The notes: generated from the letters alone by a model not told the origin. DNA of 64,000 bases from Vibrio sp. ES.051 (GCF_002563795.1 NZ_PDJL01000006.1:434001-498000); one strand, 5' to 3'. Counted from the stretch's first letter, positions 44,384 through 54,228 are shown. Numbers and translations are program-made.

Positions 44384-46213
44384 TTATTTCGCGCCACGAG
44401 AAGCACGCTTACGATCGCTTTCCGTTAGGAACTTCTTACGAATACGAATGCTTTCGGGTGTTACTTCTACTAGCTCGTCGTCATCGATAAACTCTAGCGC
44501 TTGCTCTAGCGTCATAATGATAGGCGGAGTAAGAACCTGAGCATCATCAGTACCCGATGCACGAACGTTGGTTAACTGCTTACCTTTTAGGGCGTTTACT
44601 GTTAGGTCATTGTCGCGGCTGTGAATACCGATAACCATGCCTTCGTAAACTTCCACACCATGACCGATGAATAAACGGCCACGCTCTTGCAGGTTAAACA
44701 GCGCGTTCGTTAGTGCTTTACCTGCTGCGTTCGCAATCAACACACCGTTAACACGTTGACCGATGTTACCGCCTTTGTGTGGGCCATAGTGATCAAACGT
44801 ATGGTATAGCAGGCCAGAACCAGAAGTTAACGTCATGAATTCGGTTTGGAAGCCGATCAGACCACGAGATGGCATGATGAAGTCCATACGTACACGGCCT
44901 TTACCGTCTGGAGACATGTTTTTCAGCTCACCTTTACGTAGGCCAATATTCTCCATGATGCCGCCTTGGTGCTCTTCCATCACATCGATCGTTACCGTTT
45001 CAAACGGTTCCATTAGCTTACCATCTTCTTCTTTGATGATAACTTCTGGGCGAGACACAGCAAGCTCAAAGCCTTCACGGCGCATGTTTTCGATCAAGAT
45101 AGATAGGTGAAGCTCACCACGGCCTGACACGCGGAATTTGTCTGGATCATCGGTTTGCTCAACGCGTAGAGCCACGTTGTGTACCAATTCTTTCTCTAGA
45201 CGCTCAAGGATATTACGCGAAGTAACGAACTTACCTTCTTTACCCGCAAATGGTGATGTGTTGACTTGGAACGTCATCGTTACCGTTGGTTCATCAACCG
45301 ACAGAGGAGGTAGCGCTTCTACTGCGTTTTGTGCACAAATCGTGTCAGAAATTTTCAGTTCGCCAAGACCCGTGATTGCGATGATGTCACCCGCATTCGC
45401 TTGGTCAACTTCGTGACGGTCTAGGCCAAGGTAGCCCATTACAGTACCAACTTTGCCATTACGCGTTTTACCGTTTGCGCTAATAATCGTCACTTGTTGG
45501 TTTGGCTTCACGCTACCACGAGTCACACGAGCCACACCGATAACACCCACGTAAGAGCTGTAGTCCAGCTGAGAAACTTGCATCTGTAGTGGACCGTCTA
45601 GGTCAACTTCAGGAGCCGCGACTTCATCAACGATAGTTTTGAATAACGGTTCCATGTTTTCGCCCGTTTCGCCTTCTTCTAGAGAAGCCCAACCGTTAAG
45701 TGCTGAAGCGTAAACCACTTTAAAGTCTAGCTGTTCGTCAGTTGCACCTAGGTTATCGAACAAGTCGAACACTTGGTCCATCACCCAGTCAGGACGTGCA
45801 CCAGGACGATCAATCTTATTGATCACAAGGATTGGCTTTAGGCCATGCGCGAACGCTTTTTGAGTCACGAAACGAGTTTGCGGCATTGGGCCGTCCACTG
45901 CGTCAACGATAAGCAGAACTGAGTCTACCATCGACATGATACGTTCAACTTCACCGCCGAAGTCCGCGTGTCCCGGAGTATCTACGATGTTGATACGGTA
46001 ATCGTTCCAGTCGATTGCTGTATTTTTAGCAAGAATGGTAATACCGCGCTCTTTTTCGATGTCGTTCGAGTCCATGACTCGCTCTTCAGCTTCACCGCGA
46101 GACTCAAGCGTGCCTGATTGTTGTAGCAGCTTGTCAACCAACGTAGTTTTACCGTGGTCAACGTGCGCGATAATCGCGATATTTCTTAATTTATCAATCT
46201 GTGGAGTAGCCAT
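44384..46213 (-). CDS. typA: Ribosome-binding GTPase TypA/BipA
   Basis: This 609-residue translational GTPase supports ribosome assembly and stress adaptation. G1 is AHVDHGKTTL, G2 lies around RGITILAKNT, G3 is DTPGHADFGGEV and G4 is NKIDRPGARPD. The elongation-factor domains II, III and V follow, and the BipA-specific C-terminal domain carries VNGVLIANAAGKALTNALFN and LTPPIIMTLEQALEFIDDDE. It is divergent from glnA, as in E. coli. Confidence 0.98.
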   Translation of the reverse strand: MATPQIDKLRNIAIIAHVDHGKTTLVDKLLQQSGTLESRGEAEERVMDSNDIEKERGITILAKNTAIDWNDYRINIVDTPGHADFGGEVERIMSMVDSVLLIVDAVDGPMPQTRFVTQKAFAHGLKPILVINKIDRPGARPDWVMDQVFDLFDNLGATDEQLDFKVVYASALNGWASLEEGETGENMEPLFKTIVDEVAAPEVDLDGPLQMQVSQLDYSSYVGVIGVARVTRGSVKPNQQVTIISANGKTRNGKVGTVMGYLGLDRHEVDQANAGDIIAITGLGELKISDTICAQNAVEALPPLSVDEPTVTMTFQVNTSPFAGKEGKFVTSRNILERLEKELVHNVALRVEQTDDPDKFRVSGRGELHLSILIENMRREGFELAVSRPEVIIKEEDGKLMEPFETVTIDVMEEHQGGIMENIGLRKGELKNMSPDGKGRVRMDFIMPSRGLIGFQTEFMTLTSGSGLLYHTFDHYGPHKGGNIGQRVNGVLIANAAGKALTNALFNLQERGRLFIGHGVEVYEGMVIGIHSRDNDLTVNALKGKQLTNVRASGTDDAQVLTPPIIMTLEQALEFIDDDELVEVTPESIRIRKKFLTESDRKRASRGAK

Positions 46214-46492
46214 GGATAGTGATTCACTTCGATATATGAAATGCCCCCATGCTGAGAACGGGTGTTCTCTGGTGACATTTTCTGATTAAAAAAACGGCCA
46301 TAATGTACCAGATTCTAGCAAAAATCCTAGAAATATGTGATCTACTCCCGAGCATTTTTTCGATTTTTACGCTTAATGCCCACTTTCTTCCGCAGAACGA
46401 ATTGATTAAGCGCAACTTTATTCTTATCGATGCATAATTAAAATTGACTCTTGCTTAAAAGCTAGGCTGAATGAACAATGCGGCTGTCACAT

Positions 46493-46563
46493 TGTGGTGC
46501 AACGAGCTTTAAAGCACCACAATAGTGCAAACTAAGATCATTTTGGTGCAGCGGCCTGCACCA
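46493..46563 (+). promoter_or_regulatory. NtrC enhancer region upstream of glnA
   Basis: GCAC-N7-GTGC (46514-46528, GCACCACAATAGTGC) fits the NtrC site. A perfect 20-bp palindrome follows, TGGTGCA, GCGGCC, TGCACCA (46544-46563), made of the same half-sites turned outward. Another TGGTGC lies at 46495-46500. The centre is about 90 bp upstream of the sigma-54 promoter, a usual enhancer distance. Confidence 0.8.
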
Positions 46564-46612
46564 AACTAGCCCCAAGAATCGCAATTTATTGAAATTAATG
46601 GAATATTTTTTT

Positions 46613-46628
46613 TGGCACGGTTCTGGCT
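46613..46628 (+). promoter_or_regulatory. Sigma-54 promoter of glnA
   Basis: TGGCACGGTTCTGGCT has the invariant GG (46614-46615) and GC (46626-46627) ten bases apart, and the TGGCAC -24 box is consensus. It lies about 115 bp before the glnA ATG, with NtrC-type sites upstream. Confidence 0.88.
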
Positions 46629-46742
46629 TTAATAAAACCAGCATCGATTAATGAAAAATCTTAAATTGATTAATCAATGCTGGTTTCATGAATAGTTCAT
46701 AAATCGAGCTTTTACCGCTTATAACACTGGAGGTTATCCAAG

Positions 46743-48152
46743 ATGTCAGTAGAAAACGTTTTATCACTGATCCAAGAAAACGAAGTAAAGTTTGTTGACC
46801 TACGCTTCACTGATACAAAAGGTAAAGAGCAGCACATTTCGATCCCTGCTCACCAAATCGACGCAGATTTCTTCGAAGAAGGTAAAATGTTCGATGGTTC
46901 ATCAGTGGCTGGCTGGAAAGGTATCAACGAGTCAGACATGGTAATGATGCCAGATGCCTCATCAGCCGTTCTTGACCCATTCACAGAAGACGCAACATTA
47001 AATATCCGTTGTGACATCCTAGAACCAGCTACGATGCAAGGTTACGACCGTGACCCACGCTCAATCGCTAAGCGCGCAGAAGACTTTATGCGTTCAACTG
47101 GCGTTGCAGACACTGTACTTATCGGCCCAGAACCAGAGTTCTTCCTATTCGACGATGTGAAATTCTCAACAGATATGTCAGGTTCTTTCTTCAAGATTGA
47201 CGACGTGGAAGCTGCTTGGAACACTGGTACTGACATCGAAGGTGGTAACAAAGGTCACCGCCCTGGCGTAAAAGGCGGTTACTTCCCAGTCGCGCCTGTC
47301 GATTCCTCTCAAGATATCCGCTCTGCAATGTGTCTGGTGATGGAAGAAATGGGCTTAGTTGTTGAAGCGCACCACCACGAAGTAGCGACCGCTGGCCAGA
47401 ACGAAATCGCAACTCGTTTTCACACGCTAACAACGAAAGCGGATGAAATCCAAATTTACAAATACGTCGTGCACAACGTGGCACACGCATTCGGAAAAAC
47501 AGCAACCTTCATGCCTAAACCACTCGTTGGCGATAACGGCTCGGGTATGCATGTTCACCAATCTCTAGCGAAAGACGGCGTTAACTTATTTGCTGGCGAT
47601 AAGTACGGCGGTCTATCTGAAATGGCGCTGTATTACATTGGCGGTATCATCAAGCACGCTCGCGCAATCAACGCGTTTGCGAACCCATCAACTAACTCGT
47701 ACAAGCGTCTTGTACCCGGCTTCGAAGCGCCAGTGATGCTCGCTTACTCAGCACGTAACCGCTCTGCTTCTATCCGTATCCCTGTGGTACCAAGCCCTAA
47801 AGCGCGTCGTATCGAAGTTCGCTTCAGTGACCCAGCGGCAAACCCATACCTATGCTTCGCATCAATGCTCATGGCTGGTCTTGATGGTATTAAAAACAAG
47901 ATCCATCCAGGCGAAGCTATGGATAAAGACCTTTACGATCTACCAGCTGAAGAAGCAGCAGAAATCCCAACCGTTGCTTACTCACTGAAAGACGCACTAG
48001 CAGAACTGGATGCTGACCGTGAATTCCTAACCGCTGGTGGTGTATTTTCTGATGACTTTATCGATTCTTACATCGAACTTAAGTCTCAAGATGTTGAGCG
48101 CGTAAACATGACAACTCACCCAGTTGAGTTTGAGCTTTACTACTCGGTATAA
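46743..48152 (+). CDS. glnA: Glutamine synthetase, type I
   Basis: This 469-residue dodecameric enzyme makes glutamine from glutamate, ammonia and ATP. It has the MFDGSSVAGWKGINESDM signature, the catalytic GPEPEFFLFDDV and VEAHHHEVATAGQNEI metal site, and KPLVGDNGSGMHVHQSL. The adenylylation site is the Tyr in DKDLYDLPAEEA, so activity is expected to be regulated by GlnE. GGAGG lies 7 nt upstream of the ATG. Expression is probably NtrC- and sigma-54-driven. Confidence 0.99.
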   Translation: MSVENVLSLIQENEVKFVDLRFTDTKGKEQHISIPAHQIDADFFEEGKMFDGSSVAGWKGINESDMVMMPDASSAVLDPFTEDATLNIRCDILEPATMQGYDRDPRSIAKRAEDFMRSTGVADTVLIGPEPEFFLFDDVKFSTDMSGSFFKIDDVEAAWNTGTDIEGGNKGHRPGVKGGYFPVAPVDSSQDIRSAMCLVMEEMGLVVEAHHHEVATAGQNEIATRFHTLTTKADEIQIYKYVVHNVAHAFGKTATFMPKPLVGDNGSGMHVHQSLAKDGVNLFAGDKYGGLSEMALYYIGGIIKHARAINAFANPSTNSYKRLVPGFEAPVMLAYSARNRSASIRIPVVPSPKARRIEVRFSDPAANPYLCFASMLMAGLDGIKNKIHPGEAMDKDLYDLPAEEAAEIPTVAYSLKDALAELDADREFLTAGGVFSDDFIDSYIELKSQDVERVNMTTHPVEFELYYSV

Positions 48153-48194
48153 GAGCATCGCCGTGTAAAATGTAAACACCGCAACAAAATATTA

Positions 48195-48221
48195 GGCTCG
48201 CCTCGCAGGCGGGCCTTTTTT
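48195..48221 (+). terminator. Terminator of glnA
   Basis: GGCTCGCCT, loop CGC, AGGCGGGCC followed by T6, 42 bp after the glnA stop codon. Confidence 0.9.
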
Positions 48222-48345
48222 GTATTCGTTCGATCCACTGCCCCGTTTAACATGAATAAATAATTACAATACGCTCAGACTCTTTTTTTTTATCAAGAGC
48301 CGAAGCAACCAAAACGTGAAATCATCTATCAAAAGAAGGTGAGCC

Positions 48346-48927
48346 ATGAAAGTTCAGCTTATACCATCTCTGTGTGCGCTCGGCGGATTACTGATAGCCT
48401 CCGCTGTCCCTGCGCAAGTCGCTTATACTTGGGTGGACGAAAGTGGGGTGATCCACTTTAGTGACACCCCTAGCCAAGGTTCAAAGGCCATCGCACTGCC
48501 AAATTTAGAAGCCAGTGCCCCTGCGCCTAAAGTGGAAAGCACTGAATCGCTCACCCCACAAGCGAACACTACGACAAAACCCGAGAAAAAGCCGGAAACC
48601 AAAACGGATCAATTGCAGCCATTGCAACTCTCAATACAGACTCCTCAACATAACGAGACCATCCGCAGTAATCGTGGACTCATCAATATTACACTTGAAA
48701 CCAACCGCAAACTTGGTATTGGCGAGCAATTGCAGCTGCTACTCGACGGCAAACCTTATGGTGCACCACAAGGCCGCATGACTTGGCAGTTAAATAATAT
48801 TGACCGAGGAACTCATACGCTGGCAGTGCACGCAAAGAGAAGCGGCAAGCTTATTGCATCAACTAGCCCTATAACGGTGCATTTACACAGAGCAAGTGTT
48901 AAGCCGACCGTAAAAGGGGCAAAATAG
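48346..48927 (+). CDS. DUF4124 domain protein
   Basis: This 193-residue exported protein has a signal peptide (MKVQLIPSLCALGGLLIASA, then VPAQ) and an N-terminal DUF4124 motif (AYTWVDESGVIHFSDTPSQG). A Pro/Thr/Lys-rich linker leads to a C-terminal Ig-like beta domain (PQHNETIRSNRGLINITLET; WQLNNIDRGTHTLAVHAK). Its role is unknown. It lies between glnA and ntrB, a position seen in other gammaproteobacteria. AAGG precedes the ATG by 7 nt. Confidence 0.85.
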   Translation: MKVQLIPSLCALGGLLIASAVPAQVAYTWVDESGVIHFSDTPSQGSKAIALPNLEASAPAPKVESTESLTPQANTTTKPEKKPETKTDQLQPLQLSIQTPQHNETIRSNRGLINITLETNRKLGIGEQLQLLLDGKPYGAPQGRMTWQLNNIDRGTHTLAVHAKRSGKLIASTSPITVHLHRASVKPTVKGAK

Positions 48928-49008
48928 ACTATTTGATGGAAAAGTAGCATCACCGCGATGCTTTTCACTTTTTCTTCTGAGATTTATTCGCCATACTTAA
49001 CGTTCCAT

Positions 49009-49033
49009 TGCACCATTATTGTGCGTCGCACAA
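49009..49033 (+). promoter_or_regulatory. NtrC site upstream of ntrB
   Basis: TGCACCATTATTGTGCG contains GCAC-N7-GTGC (49010-49024), the NtrC half-site arrangement. It overlaps a perfect 15-bp palindrome TTGTGCG-T-CGCACAA (49019-49033). It lies 26 bp before the chosen ntrB start, suggesting NtrC autoregulation as at E. coli glnL. Confidence 0.75.
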
Positions 49034-49058
49034 TCTTAACGCAAAACAAGGACGTAAT

Positions 49059-50105
49059 GTGGATACCAGTCTCCCTAGTGCCATTCTCAACAACATGGTG
49101 ACAGCAACGCTGATTCTTGATGAAGGATTGGCCATCCGCTATGCCAATCCTGCCGCGGAGCTGTTATTTTCTCAAAGTGCTAAACGTATAGTCGAGCAGT
49201 CTCTGTCTCAACTTATTCAGCACGCTTCGCTGGATCTCGCGCTTCTCACGCAGCCTCTACAGAGTGGTCAAAGCCTCACCGATAGTGACGTCACCTTTGT
49301 GGTCGATGGCCGTCCTCTTATGCTAGAGGTCACCGTTAGCCCCATTACTTGGCAAAAACAGCTCATGCTGCTTGTCGAAATGCGCAAGATTGATCAACAG
49401 CGTCGACTGTCACAAGAACTTAACCAACATGCACAACAACAGGCCGCTAAATTGTTGGTGCGAGGTTTAGCACACGAGATCAAAAACCCTTTGGGTGGTT
49501 TGCGTGGGGCGGCACAACTGTTAGAAAAGATGCTGCCAGATCCCTCTCTCACCGAGTACACACACATCATCATTGAGCAGGCGGATCGATTAAGAGCATT
49601 GGTTGACCGCTTACTTGGGCCACAAAAGCCAGGTAAGAAGACACAAGAAAACCTGCATCAAACTCTAGAAAAGGTTCGTCAACTGGTCGAACTCGAGTCA
49701 CAGCGATCGATGGTCATTGAGCGTGATTACGACCCCAGTTTGCCGGAAATATTGATGGATGCGGATCAAATAGAACAAGCCATGCTCAACATCGTTAGCA
49801 ACGCAGCGCAAATTCTTAGCCATCAGGATCACGGCACAATAACCATCCGAACCAGGACGGTACACCAAGCCAATATCCACGGAAAACGCTGCAAGCTAGC
49901 AGCCCGTATCGAAATCACCGATAACGGTCCTGGCATTCCGCCAGAATTACAGGACACGCTTTTCTATCCCATGGTCAGTGGTCGTGAGGGCGGCACTGGT
50001 TTAGGGCTGTCCATTTCACAGAACCTTATCGACCAGCACAACGGAAAAATCGACGTAGAAAGCTGGCCAGGCCATACCACGTTTACAATTTATCTGCCGA
50101 TCTGA
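49059..50105 (+). CDS. glnL: Nitrogen regulation sensor kinase NtrB (GlnL)
   Basis: This 348-residue soluble kinase/phosphatase controls NtrC according to PII status. A PAS domain (ATLILDEGLAIRYANPAAEL) precedes the H-box (VRGLAHEIKNPLGGLRGAAQ) and the ATPase domain (MLNIVSNAAQIL; EITDNGPGIPPELQ; GREGGTGLGLSISQNLIDQH). I start at the GTG at 49059 with AAGGACGTAAT upstream. The frame is open to a TTG at 49008, but that would place the NtrC operator inside the coding region. ntrC follows after 62 bp. Confidence 0.95.
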   Translation: MDTSLPSAILNNMVTATLILDEGLAIRYANPAAELLFSQSAKRIVEQSLSQLIQHASLDLALLTQPLQSGQSLTDSDVTFVVDGRPLMLEVTVSPITWQKQLMLLVEMRKIDQQRRLSQELNQHAQQQAAKLLVRGLAHEIKNPLGGLRGAAQLLEKMLPDPSLTEYTHIIIEQADRLRALVDRLLGPQKPGKKTQENLHQTLEKVRQLVELESQRSMVIERDYDPSLPEILMDADQIEQAMLNIVSNAAQILSHQDHGTITIRTRTVHQANIHGKRCKLAARIEITDNGPGIPPELQDTLFYPMVSGREGGTGLGLSISQNLIDQHNGKIDVESWPGHTTFTIYLPI

Positions 50106-50167
50106 CGGCGCGAATGGAGTTCGCTACGCGTCAGTTTTTTCAGTTTTGCTGCAAGGATTAATAACAC

Positions 50168-51571
50168 ATGAGTAAAGGATATGTTTGGGTCGTCGATGAC
50201 GACAGTTCAATTCGCTGGGTAATGGAAAAAACGCTCTCCTCCGCCAATATAAAATGCGAAACCTACGCCGATGGGGAAAGCGTTTTAATGTCACTGGAGC
50301 GCGAAGTGCCCGATGTCTTAGTATCAGATATTCGCATGCCCGGTATCGATGGCTTAGAGCTGCTCAAACAAGTACAACACGATTACCCTGACCTTCCTGT
50401 TATCATCATGACGGCGCACTCGGATCTCGATGCTGCGGTCAATGCCTACCAAAAAGGCGCCTTTGAATATTTGCCAAAGCCGTTTGACATTGATGAAGCC
50501 TTAACTTTGGTCGAACGTGCTATTGCACATAGCCACGAAAACAAGCGTGAACAACTCTCACCGGAAGACCTTCCTGCAGAAACCCCGGAAATCATCGGCG
50601 AAGCCCCCGCAATGCAAGAGGTATTTCGAGCTATTGGTCGCCTTTCACGTTCGTCGATTTCAGTACTCATCAATGGCGAATCCGGTACAGGCAAGGAGTT
50701 AGTCGCTCATGCCTTACATCGCCACAGCCCACGCGCCAACAAGCCGTTTATTGCTTTGAACATGGCCGCTATTCCCAAAGACCTGATTGAATCCGAGCTG
50801 TTTGGTCATGAAAAAGGCGCATTTACGGGAGCAAACAGTATCCGTCAAGGGCGCTTCGAACAAGCCAATGGCGGCACGCTATTTTTGGACGAAATCGGTG
50901 ATATGCCGCTAGACATCCAAACTCGTTTATTGCGTGTGTTGGCGGATGGGCAGTTCTATCGAGTAGGCGGTCACTCTCCGGTCAGTGTTGATGTCCGTAT
51001 CGTCGCCGCTACTCACCAAAACCTTGAAAAACTGGTTCAGAATGGGGGATTTCGTGAAGATTTATTCCATCGCTTGAACGTCATCCGCGTACAAATCCCT
51101 GCCCTGCGTGAACGCAAACAAGACATTGAAAAGCTAACTCTGCATTTCCTTATCAGAGCTGCCGATGAGCTTGACGTTGAAACAAAAACGCTGCATCCAT
51201 CGACCATTGAAATTCTTAATCGTCTCGATTGGCCGGGCAACGTACGTCAGTTAGAGAATATTTGTCGTTGGTTAACCGTGATGGCCAGTGGTAGCGAAGT
51301 ACTTCCCAATGACTTACCAAGTGAACTCCTCGAAGAGAAAAAGACTATTTCAGACGCCACACACGGCAGTTGGCAAGAAAACCTAGCGGAATGGGCTCGA
51401 CAATCTCTCGCGGAAGGGGATAAAGAACTGCTGTCTTACGCTTTACCAGAATTCGAACGCATTTTATTGGAGGCGGCCTTGGAGCACACTAAAGGTCATA
51501 AACAAGATGCAGCTAAAGTACTAGGCTGGGGACGTAATACACTAACTAGAAAACTAAAAGAACTGTACTGA
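50168..51571 (+). CDS. glnG: Nitrogen regulation response regulator NtrC (GlnG)
   Basis: This 467-residue sigma-54 enhancer-binding protein has a receiver domain with DDD at 10-12 and phospho-acceptor Asp54 (VSDIRMPGIDG). The AAA+ domain has Walker A NGESGTGKE, the sigma-54 contact loop EKGAFTGANS and Walker B GTLFLDEIGDMP. A Fis-type helix-turn-helix (HKQDAAKVLGWGRNTLTRKL) is at the C-terminus. It activates glnA and other nitrogen genes when phosphorylated by NtrB, and matching sites lie upstream of glnA and ntrB here. Confidence 0.98.
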   Translation: MSKGYVWVVDDDSSIRWVMEKTLSSANIKCETYADGESVLMSLEREVPDVLVSDIRMPGIDGLELLKQVQHDYPDLPVIIMTAHSDLDAAVNAYQKGAFEYLPKPFDIDEALTLVERAIAHSHENKREQLSPEDLPAETPEIIGEAPAMQEVFRAIGRLSRSSISVLINGESGTGKELVAHALHRHSPRANKPFIALNMAAIPKDLIESELFGHEKGAFTGANSIRQGRFEQANGGTLFLDEIGDMPLDIQTRLLRVLADGQFYRVGGHSPVSVDVRIVAATHQNLEKLVQNGGFREDLFHRLNVIRVQIPALRERKQDIEKLTLHFLIRAADELDVETKTLHPSTIEILNRLDWPGNVRQLENICRWLTVMASGSEVLPNDLPSELLEEKKTISDATHGSWQENLAEWARQSLAEGDKELLSYALPEFERILLEAALEHTKGHKQDAAKVLGWGRNTLTRKLKELY

Positions 51572-51762
51572 CCATCACTTACGTCGTACACCAACATATT
51601 TGGTTAACGTGAAGCAGAAAAGAGCGAGAATCGTTGATTTCATAGTCATCGTCTGCTGACAATCGACTAACCTATTATTTATACTTCGGGAAGCCTTACC
51701 CATTTATTGTCACAGATGATGTTTGGGCTTTGTTCCTGTTCACCACTATCCGGATCGACATA

Positions 51763-52767
51763 ATGATAACGAAGAATCTTCCTCTCACTGACTTGCACCG
51801 TCACCTTGACGGTAACATTCGCACTAAGACTATTCTCGAGCTTGGCCAAAAATTTGGGGTCACTCTACCTGCATACGATATCGAGTCGTTAACGCCATAC
51901 GTTCAAATTGTCGAAACAGAACCTTCTCTTGTTGCTTTCCTTTCTAAGCTCGACTGGGGGGTGGCCGTATTAGGCGATCTAGACGCATGTCGTCGTGTGG
52001 CGTACGAAAACGTGGAAGACGCACTGAACGCACAGATTGATTATGCTGAGCTGCGTTTCTCTCCATACTACATGGCGATGAAACACAAATTACCCGTTGC
52101 AGGTGTGGTTGAAGCGGTCGTGGATGGGGTTCAAGCGGGTATGCGTGATTTTGGCATTAAAGTCAATCTTATCGGTATTATGAGTCGCACTTTTGGCACC
52201 GACGCTTGCCAACAAGAGTTGGACGGTATTCTGAGCCAAAAAGATCATATCGTTGCCGTCGACTTGGCGGGTGACGAGCTTGGCCAACCGGGTGATCGCT
52301 TTGTGTCTCACTTCAAGCAAGTACGTAATGCCGGCCTTGGGGTAACGGTTCACGCTGGTGAAGCGGCAGGTGCAGAGAGCATGTGGCAAGCAATCCATGA
52401 GCTGGGCGCAACTCGTATCGGCCACGGCGTAAAAGCGATTCACGATCCAAAACTGATGGATTATCTCGCAGAACACCGCATTGGTATTGAATCTTGCCTA
52501 ACATCAAACTACCAAACTAGCACGGTAGAAACGTTAGAAAACCACCCTCTCAAACAGTTCCTAGAGCATGGCGTTCTTGCGTCTCTAAACACTGACGATC
52601 CAGCGGTAGAAGGCATCGAGCTACCATACGAATACGAAGTAGCGGCACCAGCAGCTGGTCTGAGCCAAGAGCAAATTCGTCAAGCGCAAATCAATGGTCT
52701 TGAGATTGCATTCCTTTCAGAAGCAGAAAAAGCGGAACTGAAAGAGAAAGTAAAAGATCGCGCGTAA
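51763..52767 (+). CDS. add: Adenosine deaminase
   Basis: This 334-residue zinc enzyme deaminates adenosine and deoxyadenosine to inosine forms for purine salvage. Zinc ligands and catalytic residues are visible: LTDLHRHLDGN (HxH), TVHAGEAAGAESMW (His and catalytic Glu), RIGHGVKAIHD and LNTDDPAVEG. I start at the ATG at 51763, which gives the E. coli length of about 333; upstream open codons from 51730 lack support. Confidence 0.97.
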   Translation: MITKNLPLTDLHRHLDGNIRTKTILELGQKFGVTLPAYDIESLTPYVQIVETEPSLVAFLSKLDWGVAVLGDLDACRRVAYENVEDALNAQIDYAELRFSPYYMAMKHKLPVAGVVEAVVDGVQAGMRDFGIKVNLIGIMSRTFGTDACQQELDGILSQKDHIVAVDLAGDELGQPGDRFVSHFKQVRNAGLGVTVHAGEAAGAESMWQAIHELGATRIGHGVKAIHDPKLMDYLAEHRIGIESCLTSNYQTSTVETLENHPLKQFLEHGVLASLNTDDPAVEGIELPYEYEVAAPAAGLSQEQIRQAQINGLEIAFLSEAEKAELKEKVKDRA

Positions 52768-52784
52768 ATCCAGCGAAAAAACAG

Positions 52785-52812
52785 AAAAATGCCAGCGCAT
52801 GCTGGCATTTTT
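52785..52812. terminator. Bidirectional terminator between add and hemN
   Basis: AAAAATGCCAGC, loop GCAT, GCTGGCATTTTT: a perfect 12-bp stem with A- and T-runs, placed between two convergent genes. Confidence 0.92.
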
Positions 52813-52836
52813 TATATCTTGAATCGGATTCTCTGA

Positions 52837-54228
52837 TTAAATAACACGAGAGAATTGTTGCTGACGCGCCTTCGCTCGCAGGTACTTATCGAAACACATA
52901 CAAATATTACGGATCAGCAAACGACCTCGCAGCGTCACACGGATTTCACTGTCATCCACTTCGACCAATTCATCATTGATAAAGGTTTGCAGTAGCTGCA
53001 AATCTTCTTTGAAATATTGATCGAAGCTCAGTTTGAATTCTGACTCGATGGCTTTCTTGTCTAATTGAAAGTTACAAATCAGCTGCTTAATCACTTCACG
53101 ACGCAGTAGGTCATCAGAGTCCAACGACACTCCTTTCCACAGTGCGTGACGAAGTTCGTTGACTTGAGCGTAGTATTTCTTCAGCTCTTTCTGGTTTTGC
53201 GCGTACGCATCGCCGATCATCGAAATCGCTGACACACCAAAGCCAACCAAATCACATTCACCTTGTGTGGTGTAGCCTTGGAAGTTGCGATGCAAAATAC
53301 CTTCGCGCTGGGCAACGGCAAGTTCATCGTCCGGCAAAGCAAAGTGGTCCATGCCGATAAATTGATAGCCAGCGCCAGTCAGTGTCGCGATGGTGTCTTG
53401 CAGAATCGCCATCTTCTCTTCGGCTTTAGGTAAGTCTTCATCTTTGATCTTACGCTGCGCTGCAAACAGTTGTGGCATGTGCGCGTAGTTAAACACCGAC
53501 AAACGACCTGGCTGCATTTCTAGCACTTGTTCAAGCGTTTTAGCAAAAGACGTCTTCGTTTGCTTCGGTAAGCCGTAAATCAAATCAAGGTTCGTTGAGC
53601 GAAAGCCCAGCTCTTTCGCACGGGCCGCCATCGCGAAGATAAACTCTTCATCTTGTTCGCGGTTGACCAACTGCTGCACTTCTTTGTTAAAGTCCTGCAC
53701 ACCAATACTCAGGCGATTAAATCCTTCGCAGCGCAGATGGTCCAGCACCGTGAGCTCGATTTCACGCGGGTCAACCTCAATGCTGATTTCTGCATCGGAA
53801 CTGAAGGTAAACTCTTGACGCAGCAGGCTCATGACACGTGTAATTTGCTTTTCAGAAAGAAACGTTGGTGTACCACCACCAAAGTGTAATTGAGTCACCG
53901 TGCGACCAACCAACAGCGAAGCACGTTGGCGAATTTCGTGTTCGAGTACGTCGAGGTATTCGTCCGCTTTGTGTGAGTGGCGCGTAATCACTTTGTTACA
54001 GCCGCAGTAATAGCAAAGCTTGTGACAAAACGGGATGTGAACGTACAACGATAACGGACGATCTGGGTACTGAGTGCATGCCATATCATAATCAGAAATG
54101 GTAAACGCTTCATGAAATTCCAGCGCCGTTGGGTACGACGTGTAGCGAGGACCGGAATAATTGTACTTATCCAATACCGCTTGATCCCAGACGATTTGCT
54201 GTTTCGATTCAGTGTGTTGATTCGACAT
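52837..54228 (-). CDS. hemN: Oxygen-independent coproporphyrinogen III oxidase HemN
   Basis: This 463-residue radical SAM enzyme decarboxylates coproporphyrinogen III to protoporphyrinogen IX without oxygen. The iron-sulfur motif is HIPFCHKLCYYCGCNKV (CxxxCxxC). The N-terminal YNYSGPRYTSYPTALEF, the LHFGGGTPTFL segment and the FNRLSIGVQDF segment are typical of HemN rather than HemW. I start at the ATG at 54228 with GGAAAG upstream. It lies downstream of yihI and a DUF2489 gene, as in E. coli (yihI-hemN). Confidence 0.96.
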   Translation of the reverse strand: MSNQHTESKQQIVWDQAVLDKYNYSGPRYTSYPTALEFHEAFTISDYDMACTQYPDRPLSLYVHIPFCHKLCYYCGCNKVITRHSHKADEYLDVLEHEIRQRASLLVGRTVTQLHFGGGTPTFLSEKQITRVMSLLRQEFTFSSDAEISIEVDPREIELTVLDHLRCEGFNRLSIGVQDFNKEVQQLVNREQDEEFIFAMAARAKELGFRSTNLDLIYGLPKQTKTSFAKTLEQVLEMQPGRLSVFNYAHMPQLFAAQRKIKDEDLPKAEEKMAILQDTIATLTGAGYQFIGMDHFALPDDELAVAQREGILHRNFQGYTTQGECDLVGFGVSAISMIGDAYAQNQKELKKYYAQVNELRHALWKGVSLDSDDLLRREVIKQLICNFQLDKKAIESEFKLSFDQYFKEDLQLLQTFINDELVEVDDSEIRVTLRGRLLIRNICMCFDKYLRAKARQQQFSRVI

